Source: CAYVSY01 sp964454255
GTDB lineage: Bacteria; Bacillota_I; Bacilli_A; RF39; UBA660
Assembly (NCBI GenBank): GCA_964454255.1
Contig: CAYVSY010000011.1
Coordinates: 1-21,078 of the forward strand
DNA length: 21,078 nt
Reading direction: 5' to 3'
The notes under the pieces are model-generated. The model was not told the DNA's origin, searched no databases, and was given only the letters and a program-made list of their open reading frames with translations. Below, one piece after another: positions 8,857 through 15,698 of this stretch (position 1 is its first letter; each line of letters begins with the position of its first letter). A program made the position numbers and the translations under genes.

Positions 8857-9440
8857 TTAATAAAAATATGCCTTGTTTTGGTAATTATTTTATTATTAGT
8901 TCCTGTAACGGTATAAACAATTGATATTTCTCCGCTCGTATTAGTATTAATAGAACTAGGGTTAATATCTACCTTTAATGGTCTACCAGTGCATTTATCG
9001 TTAGCAATAACATTCTTGGTTAAATCAATTTGTTCTCCTTGCTTTATTTCCGTCATAATAGGAAATGTTATAACAGGGTCACTATCATTAATATTAGTTA
9101 TATTATATACATAAGTTGAACTAACATTATTTAGTTCATCTTTTATTTTGATATTAACTTTTTTATTTATTGAACTTGTGTATTTTGATTTTTCAGTCCA
9201 AGTTTCACCATCATCATATGAATAAGATACAATGGAACCTTTATTTGATTCACCTGTCACCGTAATTTCAACTGGATTATTAGTGCATTTATATGTATTA
9301 CTTACGACATCCAAGACATTAATTACAACAATTTCTTTAGGTTCTTGTTTTTTATTTTGATTAAAGATAGAGAAATAAATTAAGATAAGAAGTAAGATTG
9401 TCACTAATGTTATACTAATTTTAATAATAAATTTCTTCAT
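8853..9440 (-). CDS. Membrane-anchored protein with Ig-like (DUF5011-type) repeats, function unknown
   Basis: 195 residues from the ATG at 9440, which has GGGTGA four bases upstream; the frame is open a further 17 codons upstream but without a ribosome site. An N-terminal membrane segment (about 4-25) is followed by an extracellular part with two beta-rich units. The first has YKCTNNPVEITVTGESNKG and SYDDGETWTEKSKYTSS and resembles bacterial Ig-like or Y_Y_Y repeats. The second, DSDPVITFPIMTEIKQGEQI through GEISIVYTVTGTNN, fits the DUF5011/HYR style 'V-V-A-D-...-Y-T-V-T'. No catalytic motif is visible, so a surface or adhesive-type role is only a guess. The gene has an excellent promoter of its own and runs tail-to-tail into gerAB. 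Confidence 0.7.
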   Translation of the reverse strand: MKKFIIKISITLVTILLLILIYFSIFNQNKKQEPKEIVVINVLDVVSNTYKCTNNPVEITVTGESNKGSIVSYSYDDGETWTEKSKYTSSINKKVNIKIKDELNNVSSTYVYNITNINDSDPVITFPIMTEIKQGEQIDLTKNVIANDKCTGRPLKVDINPSSINTNTSGEISIVYTVTGTNNKIITKTRHIFIN

Positions 9441-9462
9441 ATTTTCACCCCAACTAACATGT

Positions 9463-9491
9463 ATAATATCATTATTATAATAAATTGTCAA
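9463..9491 (-). promoter_or_regulatory. Housekeeping-type promoter of the Ig-like gene
   Basis: Minus-strand TTGACA (9486-9491) and TATTAT (9463-9468) are separated by exactly 17 bp, 22 bp upstream of the chosen start codon. Confidence 0.82.
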
Positions 9492-9492
9492 A

Positions 9493-9517
9493 GAAAAAAA
9501 GTTTATTTTTTAAACTT
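9493..9517 (-). terminator. Rho-independent terminator after the decayed antitoxin gene
   Basis: On the minus strand AAGTTTA (9511-9517) pairs with TAAACTT (9499-9505) around an A5 loop, followed by TTTTT. It closes transcription coming from the coiled-coil operon and pseudogene, just before the promoter of the Ig-like gene. Confidence 0.75.
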
Positions 9518-9559
9518 CCAACAATTTTTTTATTATTTATTATTTTATATATATATCTA

Positions 9560-9863
9560 TTATATTAATACTGATTCTAAAACGCTTATTATTTTCTCTA
9601 AACTTTTAATTGTTTCTTCATATGCAATATTATTTAGCATACATAGAAAGATTGATTAAGTTTTTATTCTTTATCTTTAAATATTCTTTAATACCCTATT
9701 TAACATGTTCAGAAATCATTCTTTTTTTATATTTAATAAATATCACAATACATCTTTCAATATCATAAACTTGGACTTTATTACCCATAGGTGTTTCTAC
9801 TTCAAAGATGACAAATTTTCAAAAACAAAAAAAAACCCATGTTTTTTTAACACGAGGTTTATC
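9560..9863 (-). pseudogene. Decayed 3' part of an AbiEi-type antitoxin gene
   Basis: Between the coiled-coil gene and the terminator, one minus-strand frame reads FVIFEVETPMGNKVQVYDIE, then RCIVIFIKYKKRMI, a TAG stop, GIKEYLKIKNKNLINLSMYA, and further stops. This strongly resembles the C-terminal part of AbiEi family antitoxins (ETPYGNKVRVYDIERTICDII...NEAIKKYIKRKDKNLNLLMEYAK, from memory of the family). An earlier TGA lies upstream (WVFFCF-stop-KFVIF). After the AK the frame appears to shift, into NIAYEETIKSLEKIISVLES. No toxin (AbiEii) or intact N-terminal winged-helix remains. So this looks like a relic of a type IV toxin-antitoxin locus. The extent and number of lesions are my reading by eye. 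Confidence 0.55.
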
Positions 9864-9878
9864 TACAATCTAAAAAGT

Positions 9879-11084
9879 TTATCTAACTCTTCCATATTTT
9901 TCAGTATCATCATTAATTATTGAGCTATCATTTGTTGGCTCTGATATTATAGTATTATTATTTTTTTCAGACGCTTCCTCTTCAACAAGAATATTTCTAT
10001 TAAATCCTTGTAGTATACTTACAATTGGACCAGTATTCATTTTTAATTTTAGAGTTTCAATTTTATTTTGATTGTTGCTAATAGTGCTATTTAAGAAATC
10101 AATATTAGCTTCATTTTGTGATTGAACAGAAATTTTTTCAATTTGTTCATCAATGGCTTTTTCAAAATTATCATATAAAATTTCTTTAGAAACGTTGTAA
10201 TTACGACGCATTTCTCTTATTTCTTTTAAAGCACAACCAATTTTCTTTCTTTTATCTGTCATAATACCATTATTAGAATCATTTATAAGAATTTCATTAT
10301 ATATATCTAATAATAGTAACTTTTCTTTAGCTTCATAACATTGAAAACTTTTTCTTCTAATGATGTCATCGTTTTCTGGATTATTTATTTTTTTATAAAC
10401 AACTAAAGTTTCTGAATAAATTTTAACTTGACGTTTTATATCATTAATTTCATTTTCACTTAATTGTCTTTGTAATAATTTGTTATAAAACTCTGAATAT
10501 AATTGATTCTTTACTTTTAGTGTTTCTTGTTGACTAATTCTTTCCTTTACTATGGAAGAAAAGCATGCATACAATTCACCATTTAAATCTAAATTAATAT
10601 TATCATATTCTTTTTTGCGAGATACAGCAACACTAAGTTTAGTTTTATCATCTTCAATTAAGGCGTTTAATTTATTTAGTTCAGTTCTATGATTAATAAA
10701 CTCATCAATAGCTTTCAATCTGTTTTTTAAACTAGTTAAATCGCTAATTCTTTCTTCATTTGGTGTAGGTTTTAATTCTTTTCCTACAGCTTCGGCATAT
10801 TCTGAATAAATATTCTTTTGATCTAATATTCTATTTTCAATAATTCTGATTAAAGTTTCTAAACGTTCCTTTTCTTTATCTAATGTTGTTGCGGAAGTAG
10901 ACATATATTTAACTTCTTCTTGAAATATTTCTTCTTTTTTATCATCTAATTCATGCAACTTATTATAAAGATTATCTAATTCTTCTTCAGAAATGTTTTT
11001 TTCAGATATTAAAATACTAACCTTTTTCTTTAATACATCAAATGTAACGTTTAACAATTCTTCTTCTTTTCTTAATTCATTCAT
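9879..11084 (-). CDS. Coiled-coil protein of unknown function
   Basis: 401 residues, not recognised. It is strongly charged and helical for about 350 residues with heptad-like spacing (for example KKEEIFQEEVKYMSTSAT and DKEKERLETLIRIIENRIL), then a disordered tail (VEEEASEKNNNTIISEPTND) ending in EKYGRVR. A short non-coiled segment, MNTGPIVSILQGFNRNI, lies just before the tail. No signal peptide, membrane segment or enzymatic motif is visible, so it is probably cytoplasmic. GAGGTGG lies four bases before the ATG. It is the last gene of a three-gene operon with the 82- and 560-residue proteins, 16 bp downstream of the former. Confidence 0.75.
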   Translation of the reverse strand: MNELRKEEELLNVTFDVLKKKVSILISEKNISEEELDNLYNKLHELDDKKEEIFQEEVKYMSTSATTLDKEKERLETLIRIIENRILDQKNIYSEYAEAVGKELKPTPNEERISDLTSLKNRLKAIDEFINHRTELNKLNALIEDDKTKLSVAVSRKKEYDNINLDLNGELYACFSSIVKERISQQETLKVKNQLYSEFYNKLLQRQLSENEINDIKRQVKIYSETLVVYKKINNPENDDIIRRKSFQCYEAKEKLLLLDIYNEILINDSNNGIMTDKRKKIGCALKEIREMRRNYNVSKEILYDNFEKAIDEQIEKISVQSQNEANIDFLNSTISNNQNKIETLKLKMNTGPIVSILQGFNRNILVEEEASEKNNNTIISEPTNDSSIINDDTEKYGRVR

Positions 11085-11100
11085 TCTTCCACCTCAATCC

Positions 11101-11349
11101 CTATGCATAATGACTCGCAAATAAAGGAGCAATAATTGTTAGTTCTTCTTTATTTGTAATAATATTAATAATATCTTTATTGTTATCTTTATCAATAGTA
11201 ATTATTTTACATTTACCAGTTATATTATTACTTTCTTCATTTACGCTAATAATATAATAATATTTTTTATTATTTGTAAAAACCACATCAGCAATTACAT
11301 ATTTTTCTTTATTAGCAAGTTCAATAACATCATTTACGGCATATTCCAT
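11101..11349 (-). CDS. Small protein of unknown function, faintly DUF1292-like
   Basis: 82 residues from an ATG with a strong AAAGGAGG site. The sequence alternates short strands: VIELANKEKYVIADVVFTN, NKKYYYIISVNEES and CKIITIDKDNNKDIINII, then IIAPLFASHYA. The pattern 'Y-I-A-D-V-...-Y-Y-Y-I-I-V' recalls small DUF1292/YrzB-type proteins, but the match is too weak to name it. It is tightly packed between the two coiled-coil genes (1 bp after the stop of one, 16 bp before the other), so it probably works with them. Confidence 0.7.
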   Translation of the reverse strand: MEYAVNDVIELANKEKYVIADVVFTNNKKYYYIISVNEESNNITGKCKIITIDKDNNKDIINIITNKEELTIIAPLFASHYA

Positions 11350-11350
11350 A

Positions 11351-13033
11351 TTAATTGCCTCCTTTTGTTAAAGTATGTGGTTTAGTAACAAATATTTTAT
11401 TTAGCATATTATTCCACCAAGCTTTTAGTTTATCACTAGAATCGAAAATACTCATTTTCAATTCTGTAGTTGCTGAATTTTTGTCAATTATAGTGTTTGG
11501 ATTTATTATTTCCATGTCTTTTAATTCTTCTCTTGTTAAAACAATAGTTGGATTATCATCTAAGATCATAGGTCCGTCTTTAGGTTTTTCTATCTCATTA
11601 TTTTTTTCTTCAATTGGTTTATTAGAAATAGTTTCAGATGTTTTATTAGCTAATGGTAAATTATTAATTTCTTCAAGTTTAATAATGTAAGCCGTATCTT
11701 CATCGTAGACACCAGCCGCATTATCATAACCTTGAACATCGCTTTCAGCTGAATTAAGTATTTCTTCAGTAGAAATTCCTTCGGGAACAACATTTGAAGT
11801 TAGATTATATTCTGGTTCTTTAACTTTTTTTTCTTCTATTTCAATTTCTTTAGGTTCATCGATTTTTATTGTATCATTATCAACTGAATCTATTGTAGCC
11901 GAATTAAGTTTTTCTAAATTTTCTTGCCACATGTTATTTAAATCGACATTTTTAACATCTTCAATAATAGATTCTTCTTCTAATTCTTTTTTATTAACAA
12001 ATGGACCGACAACTTTTTGAACTTTTTCTGAATTGTTTTGTTTTCTTTGTTTTTCAAGTTCAGTATCCGTGATTTCAATATCTTTAGTTATTGTTTTTTC
12101 TCTTTCAATATCAATCTTTTGTAGCCTAATTTTATTTATATTAATATCAATTTCTGATAAACGTTCTTTATATATTAATAAATATTTATCAGCTGAATTA
12201 ACTTGTTCTAATTGACCAAGAACTTTTTTCATTCTTAATAGTTTTTGTTCATATTCAATATCATTTACTGAAACAATACTATTTTCTTTAAATAATTGAA
12301 ATTTCAAAAACAATCCATAGCATTCATTATATTTGTTTTCTGAAAAATCTAAATTCTTTGATGCTTCTTTTTCTTCTTCAGATGTTTTAGCTTTTTCAGT
12401 AATAAAACGAGCGTTATCTAAAAGTAATTTTGCGTTTTCATAATCTTTTTCAACTTTTTCGGCATCTAGTTTTAAAATATTATCATCTTCAAACAATTTA
12501 TTAAAATTACTAGTTAATTGATTTTCATCTTCGACATTTTTTTGATGACTGGTAGAAATTGATTTGTTGGTAGCTGTTAAATCAACTACAGCATTAGCTC
12601 TTTTTTCTTCCAATTCATCAATTTTAGCTAGTCTTTTTTTATAATCTCTAATAATTTTAATTCTTTCTTCATAACGTTTTTCGTCATTAATGCCTTTTAT
12701 TTTCAATTCTACTTTTACACCCGAAATTAATTCATGATACTCAACATTCTTTTTTACATTATTTTCATAACTTTTAACGATTCTCTTTAAACTATCTAAT
12801 TTTTTTAATTCATCTTCTAAAGAGACACTTTCTTTATTAATTAATTCTTGTAAATTTTGATTATATATTTTTTCTGATGCTTTTGACATTTCCATTAATA
12901 AATTACTCATTCTATTAATACTATTGGTCACTTCATTTTTTGATATTCCTTGTTTTTTTATTAATTTTGAATATCCAATATAAAGATCTAAATTATTGTC
13001 AATTTCTGCATTTTTATACTCAAACTCTAACAT
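11351..13033 (-). CDS. Large coiled-coil protein with acidic disordered region, function unknown
   Basis: 560 residues from the ATG at 13033, chosen because GAGGTGG sits five bases upstream; a GTG at 13042 is also in frame. Residues ~1-340 are charged and helical with coiled-coil patterns (for example IRDYKKRLAKIDELEEKRAN). Residues ~340-515 are acidic and low complexity with many E, N and D (EPKEIEIEEKKVKEPEYN), and look disordered. The C-terminus ends in the amphipathic, tryptophan-containing SSDKLKAWWNNMLNKIFVTK, which could bind a membrane or a partner. There is no signal peptide. It is the first gene of the operon with the 82- and 401-residue proteins; the last shares its overall build (helical body, acidic tail) and may be a distant paralogue. 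Confidence 0.77.
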   Translation of the reverse strand: MLEFEYKNAEIDNNLDLYIGYSKLIKKQGISKNEVTNSINRMSNLLMEMSKASEKIYNQNLQELINKESVSLEDELKKLDSLKRIVKSYENNVKKNVEYHELISGVKVELKIKGINDEKRYEERIKIIRDYKKRLAKIDELEEKRANAVVDLTATNKSISTSHQKNVEDENQLTSNFNKLFEDDNILKLDAEKVEKDYENAKLLLDNARFITEKAKTSEEEKEASKNLDFSENKYNECYGLFLKFQLFKENSIVSVNDIEYEQKLLRMKKVLGQLEQVNSADKYLLIYKERLSEIDININKIRLQKIDIEREKTITKDIEITDTELEKQRKQNNSEKVQKVVGPFVNKKELEEESIIEDVKNVDLNNMWQENLEKLNSATIDSVDNDTIKIDEPKEIEIEEKKVKEPEYNLTSNVVPEGISTEEILNSAESDVQGYDNAAGVYDEDTAYIIKLEEINNLPLANKTSETISNKPIEEKNNEIEKPKDGPMILDDNPTIVLTREELKDMEIINPNTIIDKNSATTELKMSIFDSSDKLKAWWNNMLNKIFVTKPHTLTKGGN

Positions 13034-13052
13034 ACAGTCCACCTCTATTATA

Positions 13053-13081
13053 ATTATATATTTTTGTTATTCCTTTGTCAA
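13053..13081 (-). promoter_or_regulatory. Promoter of the coiled-coil operon, inside the end of trxB
   Basis: Minus-strand TTGACA (13076-13081) overlaps the trxB stop codon and is 17 bp from TATAAT (13053-13058). Transcription would start only about a dozen bases before the ATG, giving a very short leader. The -35 lies in one arm of a 7-bp inverted repeat (TTGTCAA, spacer ATCA, TTGACAA), which has no T-run and so is not a terminator. Confidence 0.75.
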
Positions 13082-13971
13082 TGATTTGACAATAGTTTTT
13101 GAATTTTATTCGCAATGATACTTCCATCATAAACGGCGCTTACAATTTGATACATATCCTTTTTTATAACATCACCACCAGCATATATTCTTTTGATATT
13201 TGTTTCATAGTTTTTATTAACTAATATATATTCATTATCTTTATCGCAATCAATAAATGATGTGTTGGGAACATATCCAATGCATACAAATATTCCATTT
13301 ACTTTTATTATTTCTTTATTATTTAAGGTTAATTCAAACTTCTCATTTATCTTAGTTATATTTTTTATTTCTGTATTAAATAATATATCTATATTTTTAG
13401 TCGAACTAATTTTATTTAATGAAAGTTTATCAATGTTATCTTTAAATTTATTATTCCGATTAATGATAGTTACTTTATTACATATATTAGATAAATAAAT
13501 AGCTTCTTCAATGGCGACGGCTCCACCACCAACAACAACTATATTTTTATTTTTATATAATGAACCATCACATATAGCACAGTAGCTTATTCCGCTTCCT
13601 TCATATTTATCATATGACTTTATTCCCAATTTTTTAGGTGATCTGCCTGATGCAATTATTAAATATTTAGTCACTATTGTCTCTTTTTTGGTTTCAATTA
13701 TGATGGTTCTTTTTTGTTTTATCACTTTTAGGACATTATCAAATAAATAATCCGTATTTATATCAGTAACTTGTTTATACATATTATAAGCCAAACTAGG
13801 TCCATCAATTATAATACCTGGGTAATTTTCAATCGTTGAAGTTCTATTTATTTGTCCACCAGGCGGACCATTCTCAATAACTAATACATTAATACCAGCC
13901 CTTTTTAAATTAAGAGCTGCACTCATTCCCGTAACACCCGAGCCAATTATGGTAACATCATATTTTTTCAT
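13078..13971 (-). CDS. trxB: Thioredoxin reductase (NADPH, FAD)
   Basis: 297 residues, close to the usual ~310. FAD-binding GSGVTG near residue 10, the PPGGQI and IENYPG motifs, and the redox pair in YCAICDG (C131, C134) are present. So are the NADPH-binding GGGAVAIEEA (148-157) and the C-terminal FAD motif YAGGDV. It reduces thioredoxin with NADPH in the cytoplasm. The GGQ at 38-40 and CAIC centre fit TrxB rather than ferredoxin/flavodoxin variants. It starts with ATG after AAGAGGC, overlaps the end of lgt by 14 bp, and ends in TGA, showing that TGA is a stop codon here. Confidence 0.93.
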   Translation of the reverse strand: MKKYDVTIIGSGVTGMSAALNLKRAGINVLVIENGPPGGQINRTSTIENYPGIIIDGPSLAYNMYKQVTDINTDYLFDNVLKVIKQKRTIIIETKKETIVTKYLIIASGRSPKKLGIKSYDKYEGSGISYCAICDGSLYKNKNIVVVGGGAVAIEEAIYLSNICNKVTIINRNNKFKDNIDKLSLNKISSTKNIDILFNTEIKNITKINEKFELTLNNKEIIKVNGIFVCIGYVPNTSFIDCDKDNEYILVNKNYETNIKRIYAGGDVIKKDMYQIVSAVYDGSIIANKIQKLLSNH

Positions 13972-14764
13972 CTATAGCCTCTTTTTTTTGAAAGTATAAA
14001 TCATTTTTTTTAATAAATGCTAAGCCAATTATTCCCATTATTATTAATATGATTGATACAATTTGACTGACTCTAAATGTGCCAATATACAAGCTATCAG
14101 TTCTTAATCCTTCTATAATAATTCTTCCTATTCCATACCAAATAAAATATATAAATGTTTGCAATCCAACTTTATTATTTTTAATAAAATATCTGATAAT
14201 CATTAGGATTATAAAACCAACTAAACACCACAATGATTCATAGTAAAATGTTGGTAGATGATATGTTCCATCTATATACATATTATCAATCACAAAATTT
14301 GGAATATGACTGCTTTCTAATAATTCTCTAGTAGTTTCAATACCATAAGCTTCTTGATTAAAAAAGTTACCCCATCTTCCTATTGCTTGTCCTAATATTA
14401 AGCTAGGACATAAAACATCTAATGTTTTTAATGGATTTTTTTCTAATTTTTTTGCATAATAATAAATAAATATCATAGCGGCAATAACACCGCCATATAT
14501 CGCAAGTCCACCTTCCCATATTTTTAATATATCAATCAAATTGTTTTTATATATTTCAAAATTAAATATAACATAATACAATCTTGAACCCAATACAGCA
14601 ATAGGAATTATATAAAAACATAAATCACTTATATACGTTCCGCCTAAAGTGCATCTTCTTCCCTCTTTGACGGCTAAAAAGATGCCAATTGTGACACCTA
14701 CTAATATTAAAAATGAATACCAATAAATTTTAAACACACCAAAATCAATTAAAACATTACTCAT
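13958..14764 (-). CDS. lgt: Prolipoprotein diacylglyceryl transferase
   Basis: 268 residues with about seven membrane segments. The Lgt signature GRWGNFFNQEAYG lies at 129-141, the conserved IWEGGLAIYGG at 82-92, and the C-terminal YGIGRIIIEGLRTDSLYI segment is complete. Lgt transfers diacylglycerol from phosphatidylglycerol to the cysteine of lipoprotein precursors such as GerAC at 6618-7799. The ATG has AAGGAG eight bases upstream. The gene overlaps its neighbours on both sides (8 bp with the YvlD-family gene, 14 bp with trxB), so it is co-translated. An lgt-trxB pairing is common in Bacillota. Confidence 0.96.
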   Translation of the reverse strand: MSNVLIDFGVFKIYWYSFLILVGVTIGIFLAVKEGRRCTLGGTYISDLCFYIIPIAVLGSRLYYVIFNFEIYKNNLIDILKIWEGGLAIYGGVIAAMIFIYYYAKKLEKNPLKTLDVLCPSLILGQAIGRWGNFFNQEAYGIETTRELLESSHIPNFVIDNMYIDGTYHLPTFYYESLWCLVGFIILMIIRYFIKNNKVGLQTFIYFIWYGIGRIIIEGLRTDSLYIGTFRVSQIVSIILIIMGIIGLAFIKKNDLYFQKKEAIDEKI

Positions 14765-15212
14765 TTTTTTTGCTCCTTTTTATAATGGGTTTTATTACCA
14801 ATCCTTCCATTAAAACATTCATAAACGATATTAATATAGCCATAATAAATGGAATAAAGATACCCTTTATAACAAATTTATCGCCTAATATAAAACTAGT
14901 TATATAAAGAATTAAAACATTAATAAGAGGATAAAATAGTCCCATGCTAATGCTTGTAAGCGGCAATGTTATATAAAATAAAATAGGTTTTATTGTTTGA
15001 TTTAATATATATATTATAATTGCTCCTAAAAGAGCATATAATCCATAATATTCATTGGATATATATAATGATTTAAATAATATAGCCATAATTATTAAAA
15101 CCAAGCTATACCCGACCATGTAAAGTCCCCATTCAAAAAATCTATTTTTAATAATACGACCTTGTTTTTGTTTTTCATTTTCAACAGCTTCAATAATTAT
15201 TTTTTTTCTCAT
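14757..15212 (-). CDS. YvlD / phage-holin-4 family membrane protein
   Basis: 151 residues with a basic cytoplasmic N-terminus and four membrane segments. The block ILNQTIKPILFYITLPLTSI followed by SMGLFYPLINVLILYITSFI is the family signature (N-x-x-I-x-P-I-L...L-P-L-T...G-L-F...I-N). The family is annotated as 'phage holin family / YvlD'; it is not evidence of a prophage. B. subtilis YvlD sits in an envelope-stress operon, but the molecular role is unknown. It begins 8 bp after the pilin-like gene with GAGGCA before the ATG, and overlaps lgt. Confidence 0.75.
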   Translation of the reverse strand: MRKKIIIEAVENEKQKQGRIIKNRFFEWGLYMVGYSLVLIIMAILFKSLYISNEYYGLYALLGAIIIYILNQTIKPILFYITLPLTSISMGLFYPLINVLILYITSFILGDKFVIKGIFIPFIMAILISFMNVLMEGLVIKPIIKRSKKNE

Positions 15213-15220
15213 TTATTGCC

Positions 15221-15598
15221 TCATTCTGGTATGCAAAGAGTGCCGTTTGTAGTGCCAAAGTTATACGTTTTATTACTAGCATTATAAGCTACAAAACCAG
15301 TAATTGATTGATTATTTGAACTTCTTGGATCTATTATATTTTTAGCCGCAACAACACCATCGGTGATTAATTGAGTCACATTAATATAGCATATTCCAGA
15401 TGTCACAATAGCATTTTTATGATTGCTAACATAGACTTCAGCAGCCGCTTTTATCAAATCTACCTTTGCATTATATTCTTTATCTTTAGTTCTTTCAACT
15501 GAAGAAGTAATTGATGGAATCGCAATTGATATAATAGCGACCAATATAACAATTACCGCAAGTAATTCAACTAGTGTAAATCCTTTATTATTTTTCAT
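15221..15598 (-). CDS. Type IV pilin-like protein (prepilin N-terminal methylation motif)
   Basis: 125 residues from the ATG at 15598; an in-frame ATG at 15616 would add six residues but has no ribosome site. The N-terminus MKNNKGFTLVELLAVIVILV is a class III signal, cut by prepilin peptidase after the glycine, with E5 of the mature protein present. The remaining long helix runs to about 60, followed by a small C-terminal domain with a cysteine pair (GICYINV, TLCIPE) that can form a disulfide. It resembles ComGC/PilA-type pseudopilins. No assembly ATPase, platform protein or peptidase gene is nearby, so these must be elsewhere. It leads the pilin-yvlD-lgt-trxB operon. Confidence 0.85.
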   Translation of the reverse strand: MKNNKGFTLVELLAVIVILVAIISIAIPSITSSVERTKDKEYNAKVDLIKAAAEVYVSNHKNAIVTSGICYINVTQLITDGVVAAKNIIDPRSSNNQSITGFVAYNASNKTYNFGTTNGTLCIPE

Positions 15599-15670
15599 CT
15601 TATCATCTACTTTCATATATTCATTATAATAAATAAAAAGAAATTATACAAGTATAATTACAATATTTGT

Positions 15671-15698
15671 TAAAAAAAGAAGTAATACTAATTACCTC
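15671..15698 (-). terminator. Rho-independent terminator of leuS
   Basis: On the minus strand GAGGTAAT (15691-15698) pairs with ATTACTTC (15679-15686), with one G-T wobble and a TAGT loop, followed by seven T. It starts directly at the leuS stop codon. Confidence 0.87.

Noticed and set aside
9459..9923. Two plus-strand frames (9459-9659 and 9705-9923)
   Set aside because: Low-complexity F/Y/I/N-rich translations with no ribosome site. They lie over the minus-strand promoter, terminator and AbiEi relic, which explain the region better.
13076..13090. Terminator after trxB
   Set aside because: The 7-bp inverted repeat at the trxB stop is not followed by a T-run, and its right arm serves as the -35 of the next promoter.
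14757..15212. Prophage holin
   Set aside because: The family name is misleading. The gene sits in an lgt/trxB operon with no phage genes, and YvlD-family proteins are chromosomal membrane proteins.
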